A stretch of 64,000 nucleotides of DNA. It comes from Azorinus chamasolen (Eukaryota > Mollusca > Bivalvia > Cardiida > Solecurtidae). The DNA lies in contig OY755241.1 of NCBI GenBank assembly GCA_963576725.1, forward strand, positions 56,544,484 to 56,608,483. Reading direction: 5' to 3'. Below are positions 8,887 through 19,185 of the stretch, piece after piece. A model generated the notes under the pieces. It ran no database searches. It saw only the letters and a list, made by a program, of their open reading frames with translations, and was not told the origin of the DNA. Numbering within the stretch: position 1 is the stretch's first letter; each line of letters opens with the position of its first letter. A program made the translations under genes and the position numbers.

Positions 8887-9590
8887 CGACACATTTCCCA
8901 ACGGAATTCGGGATCAAGATTACATTCAGGAACAAATACTAGGAAGTACGTCTCGTATAGGGAGAACAGAACCACACAGAACCACACCTTCCAGGAGCGT
9001 AGCTGAATCAAAATGAAATGTGCGCACCGTGACTATAGGGGTCCGAGAGCATGCTCCTCCGGAAAAATTTAGAATTGTGTAGTTTTTAAACCATTGTGAT
9101 AAATAAAGCATTTGCTCCTATAAGAAAGACATATTTCCCAACCGAGTTCGGGGGTCAAGGTTACATTCAGGGACAAATACTGGGAAGTACGTCTCGTATG
9201 CGGAGAACAGAATCACACAGAACCACACCTTTCAGGAATGTAGCTAAATCCAAATGTAATGTACGCACCGTGGCTATAGGGGCCCGAGAGCATGCTCCTC
9301 CGGGAAAATTTAGAATTGTGTAGTTTTTAAACCATTGTGATACATAGAGCATTAGCTCCTATAGGAGAAAATACTCGATTTATTATAATGGTTTCAAACG
9401 GTAACTTTTACAGAGGCGTCAAACGGCGTCAGTATGAGAAAATGTGCTAAATACAATACGTTTATCAAAGTCTACCCCTTAACCTTCGATTTTTGTTCCA
9501 TTTTGGCAATGAATAATGTTTTCATCTTTCAGATTGACGTTACGCACGTGCGTAAGTGTGTTTCGCTAGCTACATGTATGCCCCTGCATT
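8887..9590. repeat. Dispersed repeat R1, tandemly duplicated, with T3 parts
   Basis: Two direct copies of about 240 bp (8887-9127 and 9128-9365) share acatttcccaac, ttacattcaggga and gtgcgcaccgtgactatagg. The first copy breaks in the T3 palindrome at gctcctata. The second continues through the stem and into 9400-9590, which is shared with 51350-51510 (ccccttaaccttcgat, gttacgcacgtgcgta). Confidence 0.75.
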
Positions 9591-9859
9591 TGTTGAACAT
9601 TTATCGCAGTAAGCACTGCATCTTTATAATATATTTAAAACTGTACTACAATGCGGAGTGGGGTGGGTCGGGCGGAGTTGGATGCGTTTCAGAACGCCTC
9701 TTGCACATGCCATATGAACCATAATACAATACAAACTTATCTTACGACTATTTTGGCAGTACGATTTTGCAACAATCGCTATATATCTCTTGACCAAAAT
9801 TATCGATCATTGTATCGCACAGCTTCGGACATATATGAGAGAAATTATCGTAATTTGTC
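9591..9859. other. No feature recognised
   Basis: Contains a G-rich patch (ggagtggggtgggtcgggcg) near 9654; a 93-codon plus-strand frame here has no recognisable domain. Confidence 0.35.
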
Positions 9860-9999
9860 ATATAGGAGCAAATGCTCTTTTTATCACAATGGTTTCAAAC
9901 TACAAAATTCTAAAACTTTCCTTTTCCTCTAGTTAATGCTCCTTTTCGATAGATTTATTCAAAGAGGTTGTATCTAAAAATTGCCTTTAAGGTAATGGG
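9860..9999 (+). mobile_element. T3 MITE, right half
   Basis: Begins at the palindrome centre (ataggagcaaatgctc) and runs to taatggg and TTAA at 10000-10003. The left half is gone. Confidence 0.75.
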
Positions 10000-10069
10000 T
10001 TAAGCAACACTCTGCTTAAAATATCGAAATTCTTCTCTACTAGAATTCCAGTTTTGAGGCGTTTTACTG
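10000..10069. mobile_element. P5 MITE, right end only
   Basis: ttaagcaacactctgc through gaattccagttttgagg to ttttactg, TA at 10070-10071. The T3 copy probably inserted in its cattaagca site before the left sides of both were lost. Confidence 0.65.
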
Positions 10070-10201
10070 TATCAGTAAAGTATTCTGTCATTTCAAAGGA
10101 AGACTACTCCATACTATGTCCAGACTAGCTTCTTCTTTTTTTTTCTTTGTTAGACACATCGTTACTTGCCTTCAAATGTACCTTTTATCATTGTCTTTGA
10201 C

Positions 10202-10394
10202 ATGCTGTCATGTCGAGTGACCAATCCAGGGATTTTGCTTCGTCTGTGAGTAATTGGAAGATATTTCAAAGACCTTTATCACATAATTGTACTTGATGTG
10301 GAAGTGCACTTTGTTCTCCATAGTCTGTTGGATCGTGCCAAGGTCGATGCAGTAGGACATCCAATTAGTATTTCTTATCAACATGAACCCAAAT
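10202..10394 (-). pseudogene. Bromodomain-like open frame (weak)
   Basis: The minus-strand frame ends ...WIGHST and TGA. Its middle reads IDLGTIQQTMENK, then about 14 residues, then VFEISSNYSQT. This resembles the bromodomain pattern PMDLGTI-x-LEN ... VRLIFxNCxxYN. The first residues come from a P2 MITE fragment, so the frame is not an intact gene start. A decayed exon or retrocopy is possible, and so is chance resemblance. Confidence 0.25.
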
Positions 10395-10480
10395 GGAGCT
10401 TTCTGCATTATGCTTCCCCTCTTTACTAAGCAGCCACCTGCTTTTCAAGACTCATATGTTCAATTAATGAAAAGCATAAG
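10395..10480. mobile_element. P2 MITE, right-half fragment
   Basis: gagctttctgcattatgctt, aagcagccacctgc, caagactcatatgttcaatt as in P2; terminus lost. Confidence 0.6.
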
Positions 10481-10572
10481 TAGTCTGTCTTCAGGCGCGG
10501 ATTTAGAGGGGCGGAGACGGCGGAGAGTAGCCTCAGATCAGACAGCTCCATAGCTTTCATTACCTATTAACC

Positions 10573-10755
10573 CTTCTCATGTTGTTACAACTTGATTCAT
10601 ATGTTACAATTATAATTGTTAACTCATCTGTTACACTTACAATTTAACGCATACGTTACAATTACAATTTAACTAATCTGAACATACAATTACAATTCAA
10701 CTCATCTGTTACAATTACAATTTAATTCATCTGTTTAAATTACAATTTAACCCGC
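10573..10755. repeat. 25-bp tandem repeat
   Basis: About seven imperfect units of aactcatctgttacaattac aattt. Confidence 0.8.
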
Positions 10756-10797
10756 ACCAGTTTCGTACATGTTTGTTCTTCATTAATTATTGACCTA

Positions 10798-10866
10798 GTG
10801 TCAAACAGCTTGGAAAATTGATGAGACACCGAGATACCATGCATCTTATTAGGATCAAAGTGTTAT
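10798..10866. mobile_element. T8 palindrome relic
   Basis: gtgtcaaacagcttgg with a degraded stem and no matching terminal flanks. Confidence 0.4.
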
Positions 10867-10912
10867 TGAAAATACCGGACAGGTCGCATTTAGCTTTAGG
10901 AAGGTTACGGTA

Positions 10913-11233
10913 CAGTTGAACTATGATAACTCGAACTTCAAGGGACCATACATATTAGTTCGAGATAACAGAATTTCGAGTCATCCGGTTTCTAAAATGA
11001 ACAATTTCTCAAGGACACAACTTAATGCAGATCTAAAGTAATGTTGAAAGCTCCTGTGGAAGCTTTCAGCATTACTTTAGACCTGTATTAAGTTGTGGCA
11101 TGTGTTTCTAGATATCTGTAGCGATAATTTTTAGTTATTAATTCTGTTTTGTAAGTTTTGGAAGGAATGAACTTTTTGTTCGAGTTATCCCGAAGTTCGA
11201 GTTATCCGAGTTCGAGATATCGATGTTCAACTG
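10913..11233. mobile_element. P3 MITE, intact
   Basis: TA-CAGTTGAACTATGATAAC at the left, gagatatcgatgttcaactg-TA at the right (TA 10911-10912, 11234-11235). The terminal repeats with gaactt...cgag are Tigger/pogo-like. Central stem 11016-11099 is built on aagtaatgctgaaagctcct. Confidence 0.85.
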
Positions 11234-11479
11234 TATTTGGTAAATAAACTTCAAAATAAAAAGTATAAAAGACTGTTTCCGGCGTTTCCACAAAACATGT
11301 GTTCGGAACAAGATAACTAATATTTAATCGATAGACCTTGTTTTACAACCAAGCGATGGTCTCAATGAATTGTTACGGAGTCGATATCGTCGTATTATGC
11401 TATTATCTGTAATTATCGGCTATTTTGTGACGACTAAATCATGATTTTGGTCGTGTCCTGCCACAAACTGCATTGTTAA

Positions 11480-11580
11480 TCTCTTTTGCACGCTAGTGAC
11501 AAAATTCGTGATAACTTATGCACATACCATGGAACCAGTTGAGACGCCGAATAACTCGGCATCTCATCAGGGTCCAATAT
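11480..11580. mobile_element. T9/T10 MITE fragment
   Basis: TTAA at 11476-11479 then tctcttttgcacgctagtga. Stem around ccgaataactcgg. Confidence 0.5.
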
Positions 11581-11596
11581 TCTAAAAATTCTGAGT

Positions 11597-11693
11597 CTGA
11601 GTCTGAGATCATTCTCAAGTATCTGATTGGTCAGATTCTGAGCAGAGCTCAGAATCTGACCAACCAAATGCTTGAGAATGATTTCAGACTCAG
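11597..11693. repeat. 47-bp inverted repeat
   Basis: The arm ctgagtctgagatcattctc onward to cagattctgagc pairs with gctcagaatctgacc onward to gatttcagactcag, three bases apart. A single diverged arm of the same sequence lies at 1612-1675. Confidence 0.75.
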
Positions 11694-11716
11694 GCAAACA
11701 TGTTCAGAACACCGAG

Positions 11717-11765
11717 GTCAGATGATACGCCAAGTAACTCGGCATCTCACTAGGATCCAAAATCT
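11717..11765. mobile_element. T4/T8 stem remnant
   Basis: cagatgatacgccaagtaac, tcggcatctcactaggatcc: a degraded caaacagtttggatcc-type stem. Confidence 0.4.
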
Positions 11766-11929
11766 TCGACGCCCTGCTCGTATTTATAAGGAAAATAAAG
11801 GAAGAAATCGGCTGAGAAGACTATGACAAACCATGAGTTTTGCAGTAGACAATTATTTAACGTGACAATAGTTCAGAAACAATTATCTAAAATATATAAC
11901 AAAAATCGGTACATAAAATGAAGATATAT

Positions 11930-13205
11930 AATTTCAATATCACGTGGGAAAGCTGAGAAAGGTTATGTTCCAGTACAGGGAATGTTCCACGTGGGAATGC
12001 TGACAAGAGTTCTGTTCTAGTACAGAAACTGTTCCACGCGAGAATGCTGACAAGAGTTTTCAAGTACAGGGAATGGTTTGCGTGAGAATGCTGACAAGAG
12101 AAAACAGGAACTGTTCCATGTGGGACGGAGTGACAAGAGATGTGTTCTAATACAGGAAATGTTCCATGTGGGTAGATTAACAAGAGTTGTATTCTAATGC
12201 TAGGAATGTTCCACGTGGGAAGTCTGACACGAGACACGAGTTGTGTTCCTTTTTAGGGAATGTTAGCAAGAGTAGTGTTCTAATGCGAGGAATGATTCGC
12301 ATGGGAAAGCTGACAAAATGGTGCAGGAAATGTTTAAGATAAGAATGCTAATAGAACAAGAGTCGTGTTCTAGTGTAGGGAATGGTCCACATAACAAGAC
12401 TGACAAGAGATTGTTCTAGCGTAGGGAATGTTTCACATTGGGAGACTGACAAGAGTTGTGTTTTAGTGTAGGAAATGTTCCACATAACAAGACTAACAAT
12501 AATTGTGTTCTAGCGTAGGGAATGTTCTATAATAACAAGACTGACAAGAGCTGTGTTCTAATGTAGGGAATGTTCCACATGGGGAGGCTGACAAGATTTA
12601 TGTTCTAGAGTAGGGAATGGTCCACGTGGGGAGGCTGACAAGAGTTATGTTCTAGTGTAGGGAACGTTCCACGTGGGAAGACTGACAAGAGTTGCATTCT
12701 AGTGCAGGGGATGTTCTACTTGAGGGGACTGACAAGGGTTGTATTCTAGTGCAGGGAATGTTCTACGTGGGGAGACTGGCGGGACTTGTATTCTAGTGCA
12801 GGGAATGTTCTACGTGGGGAGACTGGCGGGACTTGTATTCTAGTGCAGCGAATGTTCTACGTGGGGAGACTGACGAGACTTGTATTCTAGTGCAGCGAAT
12901 GTTCTACGTGGGGAGACTGACGAGACTTGTATTCTAGTGCAGCGAATGTTCTACGTGGGGAGACTGACGAGACTTGTATTCTAGTGAAGCGAATGTTCTA
13001 CGTGGGGAGACTGACGAGACTTGTATTCTAATGCAGGGAATGTTCTACGTGGGGAGACTGGCAGGTGTGCTCTAGTGCAGGTAATGTTCTAGGTGGAGCG
13101 ACTGACGAGACTTGTATTCTAGTGCAGCGAATGTTCTACGTGGGGAGACTGACGAGACTTGTATTCTAGTGCAAGGAATGTTCTACGTGTGGAGACTGAC
13201 AAGAA
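11930..13205. repeat. 47-bp minisatellite, about 27 units
   Basis: Unit gggaatgttctacgtgggga, gactgacgagacttgtattc, tagtgca. Units between about 12720 and 13200 are nearly identical. Those at 11930-12550 vary in length and sequence, suggesting that the right side is the younger, recently expanded part. Confidence 0.95.
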
Positions 13206-13420
13206 TTGATCTAAGCTGATTGCAAATGCAAATCAGAACGCAATTTGAAGGACTATAGTTTATTCCCCACTCTTTTACTTGGTGTTTATTTGATTAATTT
13301 TCTAGTTACAACCGTTCCCTTTCTCTATAACGGAACCATACAAATAATGTATGTCAGCTTTCCCATTACAGGACTTGGTATCCATAGTATTCCTGTACTC
13401 AACTGACACTTATATGTTCC

Positions 13421-13614
13421 TTAACACTTCACCTGCTGAATAATTAAATGTGACTCCTCCACTTTTTAATATTCATTAAGCAAAAGACATCTCACCGACA
13501 ACTTTTTTTTGACAAACAGTGCAGACCCTGATCAAAGGGCTCCCATAGGAGCCCTTTGATCTGGGTCTACACTGTTTGCAAAGGTCTCGCAACTCAGTTC
13601 CCGCATATTAAGGG
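13421..13614. mobile_element. T7 MITE
   Basis: Stem 13513-13578 is near perfect (caaacagtgcagaccctgat, centre GGGCTCCCATAGGAGCCC). The right side ends aaggg with TTAA at 13615-13618; left boundary at TTAA 13421 is uncertain. Confidence 0.65.
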
Positions 13615-13719
13615 TTAAAAGTGTGGGTCCCGCATCTTTATTAGCGTTTGTTTTATGACGAAGACGTCACATTTAATTATGATATTACATACAGGTGATT
13701 ATTCATTTACCAATTTGTT

Positions 13720-13858
13720 CTCCAACAATATCCGAATCAAGTCAGTTATAATAGATACTATATGACGACTGAGACTCAAAATCAAGTCAAAAATATGACT
13801 GAGAACACAAATCAAATAAAATGTACGCCTGATTATACAAATCAGGTCAGCTATGGTA
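13720..13858. repeat. Short imperfect tandem repeat
   Basis: About three units built on aatcaagtca and atatgacgactgaga. Confidence 0.5.
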
Positions 13859-13863
13859 TGTCC

Positions 13864-13906
13864 CGTTTTGTAGTAACGTTGCAAATTGTATAGTTACTAC
13901 AAAACG
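13864..13906. repeat. 14-bp inverted repeat hairpin
   Basis: cgttttgtagtaac at 13864-13877 pairs exactly with gttactacaaaacg at 13893-13906. Confidence 0.7.
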
Positions 13907-14009
13907 AGTTACTACAATTTGCGTGGAAACCTTCCAACCCACTTTGTAATGAAGCTGCATATATAATATAACCTGATATAATACAATACAATAATATAAT
14001 ATAATAGCG

Positions 14010-14112
14010 TTTGAAAGACAGGTGGTAGCTTAATGCATTCATTAAACAACCTATTGCTTTGAAGGACATAAATCTTTGTACATTAAGTGGTCGCTTAAGA
14101 GGTGTTTTATGT
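14010..14112. mobile_element. P2/P6 MITE with centre deleted
   Basis: aggtggtagcttaatgca joins attaaacaacct, then the right end aagtggtcgcttaagaggtg ttttatgta. Confidence 0.6.
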
Positions 14113-14293
14113 AACGAAAAGGGATCCAGGTCGTACAGTATGTAGAACTGGTACATATTTGACCGATCCCCGAACCAGTACCTGTGTATGCTAGACATAC
14201 AGGTAACGCCGTATCCATCTTCCAGTATCATCACGGCCGAGCTCTGCTCTAAACCACTACCATATACATATTATATATCATATACATATAATA

Positions 14294-14508
14294 AAGCCTG
14301 TCTTAACTGACCTTATATTAGTTGGACAAAGGAATCTTAAACAGCAAGTGGTTTCTTAATACAGTAACAGGTCAAGAGTAATGCATAAAGCTCCTATAGG
14401 AGCTTTATGCATTGCTTTTGACCTGTATTAAGCTACCACCTGCCTTACAGAATCATAATTAGACCATATTTTGATGGTGGCTTAAGACAGGTTCTACTTA
14501 CAATAAAA
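14294..14508. mobile_element. P6 MITE, intact
   Basis: Left agcctgtcttaact, right ggcttaagacaggttctact, TA at 14292-14293 and 14509-14510. Inner palindrome with AAAGCTCCTATAGGAGCTTT. This copy is the empty-site reference for 17559-17916. Confidence 0.75.
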
Positions 14509-14547
14509 GCGTTCTGAAAATGAAACAGATCTAAGCCTACGTCTTAA

Positions 14548-14717
14548 CCCATTCCCACATATGCTATTTTTAGGCTCATTCTCTTTGAATAAATCTACCG
14601 AAAAGGAGTATTTACTAGAGAAAAGGGAAAACTTAGACGTGCAGTTTTGAAATTCTTGATTTATCACAATGGTTTCAAAAAGTGACTTTTACAAAATCGT
14701 CAATTTGAGGGAATGGT
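14548..14717 (-). mobile_element. T3 MITE with one stem arm lost
   Basis: TTAA at 14544-14547 and 14718-14721. Internal ctctttgaataaatctaccg and the single arm gatttatcacaatggtttca. Confidence 0.8.
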
Positions 14718-14830
14718 TTAAAGGCGTGTGGTAGCTTAATGCAGTACAAACAGCTCCTGCATTTAGCAACAACCTGTATTTAAGACACGTATGTTTGCTC
14801 ATATTGTGGTCGCTTAAGAGGGGTATATAT
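14718..14830. mobile_element. P2/P6 MITE right part, host of the T3 copy
   Basis: Continues from TTAA with aaggcgtgtggtagcttaat and ends gtggtcgcttaagagggg. The core is reduced to cagctcctgcatttagc. Confidence 0.6.
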
Positions 14831-15120
14831 CAAATCATTCTCGTTTCTTTCTTTTTAGCTCTCACTTTGTTTCTCCTTGTCATTCGGTTCAAACTAAACA
14901 TTAAATCGATTTGTCTCAAGTTACAATAGACCATTGGAGAGAATGGCATGTTAGAGAGTCGATAGTTTGTGCCATCTGTTATTATCTGTTGTTATCTGTT
15001 ATTAGTGTGTCGTGCTTGATGTATGTATTGTTGGGTCTTGCATGCTTTTAGTTTAGTTTTACCATATAGACAAAGATAATAGACGAATCAAGATACATTA
15101 AGCGGTTGTAAAATGGAAAC
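14831..15120. other. No feature recognised
   Basis: Contains a short ttatctgttgttatctgtta simple repeat near 14981. Confidence 0.4.
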
Positions 15121-15122
15121 TA

Positions 15123-15360
15123 CAGTTAAACCTGGATTATTCGAAAGTTAAGTGTAGAAGATGTTTGACCATTTTGTGACAGCTTAATGCAGGATGAATG
15201 TAATATAGAAAGCTCCAAGTATCTTAATACAGGGTGAAAGTAATGCAGAAAGCTCCCAAAGGTGCTTTCTGCATAACTTTCACCCTGCATTAAGCTGTCA
15301 CCTGTCTTAAAGATCGATAATGATACGTATTTGAGTATTCGAATAATCGATATTTTACTG
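15123..15360. mobile_element. P4 MITE with inner duplication
   Basis: TA-CAGTTAAACCTGGATTATTC on the left and cgaataatcgatattttactg-TA on the right (15121-15122, 15361-15362). The gcttaatgcagg ... gaaagctcc segment is present twice, as if a replication slip copied one stem arm. Confidence 0.85.
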
Positions 15361-15380
15361 TATTCTCTCCGATTATTTAA

Positions 15381-15588
15381 CCCTTGTTGTCTGTTGAAAC
15401 AAAAGTCTGCTTACAGTTGGAGCTGGTGAATTTTGACTACTTCCGATCCGATCAAGCATTTTGAAAAACTATTGATGGGGTGTCACACAGCTTGGATCCT
15501 GGTGAGACGCTAGGGGTACTCAGCATCTCAAAATATCGATCAAAGCTGTTTGTAAATGCTAGGCTAGTCGCGACCAACGGGAGAATAG
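15381..15588 (-). mobile_element. T8 MITE
   Basis: TTAA at 15377-15380 and 15589-15592; interior has aattttgactacttccgatc and a degraded stem cacacagcttggatcc ... caaagctgtttg. Confidence 0.6.
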
Positions 15589-15635
15589 TTAACTATATCT
15601 GATGTTCCATAACACCGGCAAGATGGAAAGGCATG

Positions 15636-15800
15636 TGGAGGTAGGTTTGTTGTTCTACCCGGATGTTCTGCAGTGCACGAAACAATGCAATTTCTTCCAT
15701 GCACATTAAAAACCTCTGGGGACTTCCTCCACCCGATATTAGCTGGACGTCGCGATGTGAACTGAACAGCTGTTAAAGAGACTTAAAGCAGAAAGACAAG
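15636..15800 (+). mobile_element. SINE fragment, uninterrupted reference
   Basis: Same domain as 6430-6802: ttgttctacccggatgttct, gcagtgcacgaaacaatgca, gtcgcgatgtgaactgaaca, then ctgttaaagagactt. It shows the TTAA at which T3 inserted in the other copy. Confidence 0.65.
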
Positions 15801-15858
15801 CGGCGTCTCATTTCTAAGTAAAATTCTGCTTTGCTGGTTCTCGTTAGGCACGTTTTAA

Positions 15859-16102
15859 CCCTTTCCCTGTTCTATGTTTATTCCAAATGCCAATACCTAC
15901 TGAATAGTAATGGGCCAAATAGTTGTAATGCAATATGGAAGGTGGAACATTGTAGCCATTTTAGAAAGTAAAGAAACAAATCTATTAAATTCCAAAAGCA
16001 AACAGAGCAGACCCAGATCAGACGGCTCCTATAGGAGCCGTCTGATCTGGGTCTGCTCTGTTTGCAAATGCGTGGAACTGCCTTATATATATGAAGGAAG
16101 GG
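15859..16102 (-). mobile_element. T1 MITE with a perfect 68-nt palindrome
   Basis: TTAA at 15855-15858; right flank TTAC (mutated) at 16103-16106. The stem 15998-16065 pairs without mismatch, unlike most copies of the family. Confidence 0.85.
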
Positions 16103-16106
16103 TTAC

Positions 16107-16335
16107 GCCTTTCCGTCATGAGTGGTTATGTTAGAAATAACATCACGACTATAAATTAGCTAACACTTAACAATGGAAATGTGTATACAGGAAAGTTTGA
16201 CCATGGCATAAACTGTAAAATCGTATTTTTACTATTTCATGAAGAAACAGGGCAGATCCTGATCAGACAGGAGCCGTCTGATCTTGATCTACTCTGTTTG
16301 AAAAGGAATGAAACGCCTCGCTACTGAGTAAATGT
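16107..16335 (-). mobile_element. T2 MITE, stem shortened
   Basis: Left cgcctttccgtcatgagtgg, interior gaaataacatcacgac, ends gagtaaatg then TTAA at 16336-16339. The centre lacks the ggctcctat half. Confidence 0.65.
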
Positions 16336-16544
16336 TTAAGTAAAGTAAATAGACGAGTTAACGCTATGGTATCTTTAATAAGATTAGAACCAAAGACAGA
16401 TAAGGGTGTTTAATATTGCAAAGAACACATAATTACTAGTTCTTTGCAACGCTTAACGATGATAGGATGTGCGTGTCTTTATGTTATAGGTAAAATAGCT
16501 TACCAGTTACTGACATTTCTCAGAATTCCACTGAGTAGGTCAAG

Positions 16545-17310
16545 ACCTACGGCGTCTACACAGGCCATACCAAGAACATGATTAGGTATCTACACGGGTC
16601 ATACAAAGACCATGACTTGGTCTACGTCGGTCGTATCTCTACAGGCAATACCAAGACCGTGATCTGGTCTACCCCGGTTATACCAAGAAAGTGGTTTAGT
16701 CTACACCGGTCATACCATAGAGGCCGCAACATGGTGTACGCCAGTCATACAAAAACTTTGACCTGGTCTACAGCAGACATACCAACACCCTGACTTTGTC
16801 TACACAGGTTACACCAAGGTCATTACTTGGTATAAACGGGTTATACAAAGACCGTAACCTGGTCCACACCGGTAATTCCAAGACCATAACCTGGTCCGCA
16901 CCGGTAATTCCAAGACCATAACCTGGTCCACACCGGTAATTCCAAGACCATAACCTGGTCCGCACCGGTAATTCCAAGACCATAACCTGGTCCACACCGG
17001 TAATTCCAAGACCATAACCTAGTCCACACCGGTAATTCCAAGACCATAACCTGGTCCGCACCGGTAATTCCAAGACCATAACCTGGTCCACACCGGTAAT
17101 TCCAAGACCATAACCTAGTCCACACCGGTAATTCCAAGACCATGACCTGGTCTACACCGGTAATTCCAAGACCATAACCTGGTCTACACCGGTAATTCCA
17201 AGACCATAACCTGGTCCACACCGGTAATTCCAAGACCATGGCCTGGTCTACAATGGTTACACCAAGACAGTGATCTGGTCAACACCGGTCATACCAAGAC
17301 CATGGTATTA
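16545..17310. repeat. 32-bp minisatellite, about 24 units
   Basis: Core unit ccggtaattccaagaccata acctggtccaca. Units at about 16870-17250 are almost identical, whereas those on both edges (16545-16860, 17250-17310) are diverged, the pattern expected from unequal exchange. Minus-strand frames with MVLELPVWTRLWSWNYR are translations of the repeat. Confidence 0.95.
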
Positions 17311-17383
17311 CTAATCAAATTTACAATACGTAAACGGATGGCATTAACGTTATCGTACATGAAACTCTATACTATTAGATTGC

Positions 17384-17510
17384 ATTTACATGATCTTGTA
17401 TGACATTTGTAGAATCCATTTTGTATGACATTATATAATTTTAGATGGGATTTACATGATTTTGTATGGCATTTACATCATCTTGTATGGCATTTACATA
17501 TCATTTCGTA
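17384..17510. repeat. 21-24-bp tandem repeat
   Basis: Imperfect units of atttacatgattttgtatgg. Confidence 0.7.
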
Positions 17511-17558
17511 TGATAATATAATTCCTTCTGAGTATAATAATACACTATTTTACAAATA

Positions 17559-17916
17559 CAGTAGAACCCGGTCTATAGGAACTTTCTGTATTACGTTTTC
17601 CCTGCATTAAGCAACCATCTACTTTTCAAGACTCCTGTGTTCAATAAACGAATGGCAGCTTAACACTTTCCTTCATATAAACGTGTTTTCACGCATTTGC
17701 AAACAGAGTAGATCCAGATCAGACGGCTCCTATAGGAGCCGTCTGATCAGGGTCTGCTCTGTTTGTTAATGGAATTTGAAAATTATTGGTTTTGTTTACT
17801 TTCTAAAATGGCTACAATGTTCCATCTTCCATGTTTCGTTTTTACTATTTTTCTATGAATATTCAGTATGTATTGAATAAACATAGAACAGGGAAAGGGT
17901 TAAGACAGGTTCTATT
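17559..17916. mobile_element. P2/P6 MITE, host of a T1 MITE
   Basis: TA-CAGTAGAACCC at the left (17557-17558), then aactttctgtattacg and gcaaccatctacttttcaag. The right end ttaagacaggttctattg-TA is at 17899-17918. The interruption 17664-17898 plus one TTAA is a T1 copy. Confidence 0.75.
17664..17898 (+). mobile_element. T1 MITE, intact, nested
   Basis: TTAA at 17660-17663 and 17899-17902; ends cactttccttcatataaacg / agggaaaggg. Stem 17699-17766 has the usual one-arm difference (gatccaga versus gaccctga). Confidence 0.9.
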
Positions 17917-17952
17917 GTATCTCGCTGTTAAAGATGATTAAATTGAGATTAA

Positions 17953-18165
17953 CCCTTTTGAATGCGGAGAACGAACGAGTGTATTGGCGTTTGCTAACAG
18001 TGTAGACCAAGATCAGAGGGCTCTTTGAGGAACTCTCTGGTCAGGGTCTGTACTGTTTGTCCTTGAAAATCTTATCGCAATTATACACTTTCATACTGAA
18101 TGGACTCTATCGCTACACAGTGCTGGACCAATCCATTTTGAAATTTTAGCAGTCAAGGGATTCAA
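17953..18165. mobile_element. T7 MITE
   Basis: TTAA at 17949-17952 then cccttttgaatgcgg. Stem ctaacagtgtagacc ... ggtctgtactgtttg with a degraded centre. The right part contains gaatggactctatcgctaca as in 30803-31144 (other strand). Confidence 0.6.
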
Positions 18166-18317
18166 GCTTTTATCAAATATTTGCAAGCATTATGATGTTT
18201 AAATTATTACTGATATCGTTTTCATAAAATATCAACTATTAATAAACATTGACATCCGTACTTCGGCGTGATACCGGCGCTGTAGCTAAGGGGTGTAGTT
18301 AGGGAATGTGAGTATAC

Positions 18318-18386
18318 CCTATCTTGCCGCTACTCATTAGAATCACATCGGAGAGGCGATTCTAATGAGTAGCGTCAAGATATGGG
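18318..18386. repeat. About 28-bp-arm inverted repeat of unassigned type
   Basis: tatcttgccgctactcatta gaatc pairs with gattctaatgagtagcgtca agata. No other copy recognised in the window. Confidence 0.7.
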
Positions 18387-18457
18387 TTGACTGTGAAATA
18401 AGAGACTTTGACAGATAAGATGCATCTTATCTTAGCTATGTTTGATAAAACGCTTAA

Positions 18458-18679
18458 CCCACTACCTCATAGACTAATTTTAGATACAACCTATTTGAAT
18501 AAATCTACCGAAAAGAAGCATTAATTAAAGAAAATGAAAAGTTTAGAATTTTGTAGATTGAAACCATTATGATAAATAGAGCATTTGCTCCTATAGGAGC
18601 AAATGCTCTAGTTATCACAATTGTTTCACAAAGTGACTTCTACAGAGTCGTCCAAAAGTCGTCAATATGAGGGAATGGG
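18458..18679 (-). mobile_element. T3 MITE, intact
   Basis: TTAA at 18454-18457 and 18680-18683. The hairpin 18559-18628 spans tgaaaccatt to aattgtttca around TTGCTCCTATAGGAGCAA. Confidence 0.9.
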
Positions 18680-18683
18680 TTAA

Positions 18684-18970
18684 GAATGAATGATCACGCT
18701 GGTAATAAATGAGGTATGGATATGTTACCCCAGGGGGAAAATGACTGATTTATATCCAAATATTTGATTTAATTAAAGTAAAAGCGTTTTATAGTAACTC
18801 AATAACAATGTAATCACGGAAAGTGAAAACCATAAGGATGTATTTGATTATGTTGTGGAATAAAGCAGTGCTGTGATTTTTTTGTGATTGAAAACATGCT
18901 CATGTAGAATTTAAATTGTTATAATTTGTTTCTGCTTTAAGTGTCCTTCTGCTGTTACAGAGACTGTATA
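18684..18970. other. AT-rich, no feature recognised
   Basis: No repeat or frame of note. Confidence 0.4.
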
Positions 18971-19076
18971 CAGTAAAGTCCCTGTAAACCGGATTTTAAA
19001 ATACCGGTCTTTAAGACATGTGGTAGCTTAATGCAGAATGCGGTAATACAGAAAGCTCTCAAATGTGCTACCTGTC
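18971..19076. mobile_element. P5 MITE left part
   Basis: TA-CAGTAAAGTCCCTGTAAACC then accggtctttaagacatgtg. Stops at the TTAA 19077-19080 where a T4 begins; its right end is not found downstream. Confidence 0.65.
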
Positions 19077-19080
19077 TTAA

Positions 19081-19185
19081 CTCATTCGCTGTCAATGTCG
19101 CATCTGTTATTGCGTATGCAAATAGTTTGAATCCAGATGAGACGACGAGTTACTCGGCGTCTCATCAGGATCCAAACTGTTTGTT
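19081..19185 (+). mobile_element. T4 MITE, left half with full stem
   Basis: ctcattcgctgtcaatgtcg, stem 19119-19183 with gagttactcggcgtctcatc; right flank replaced by T3. Confidence 0.75.

Noticed and set aside
16768..17239. Minus-strand frames rich in LELPVWTRLWSW
   Set aside because: A 32-bp minisatellite read in three frames; the same peptide in staggered frames is a repeat effect.
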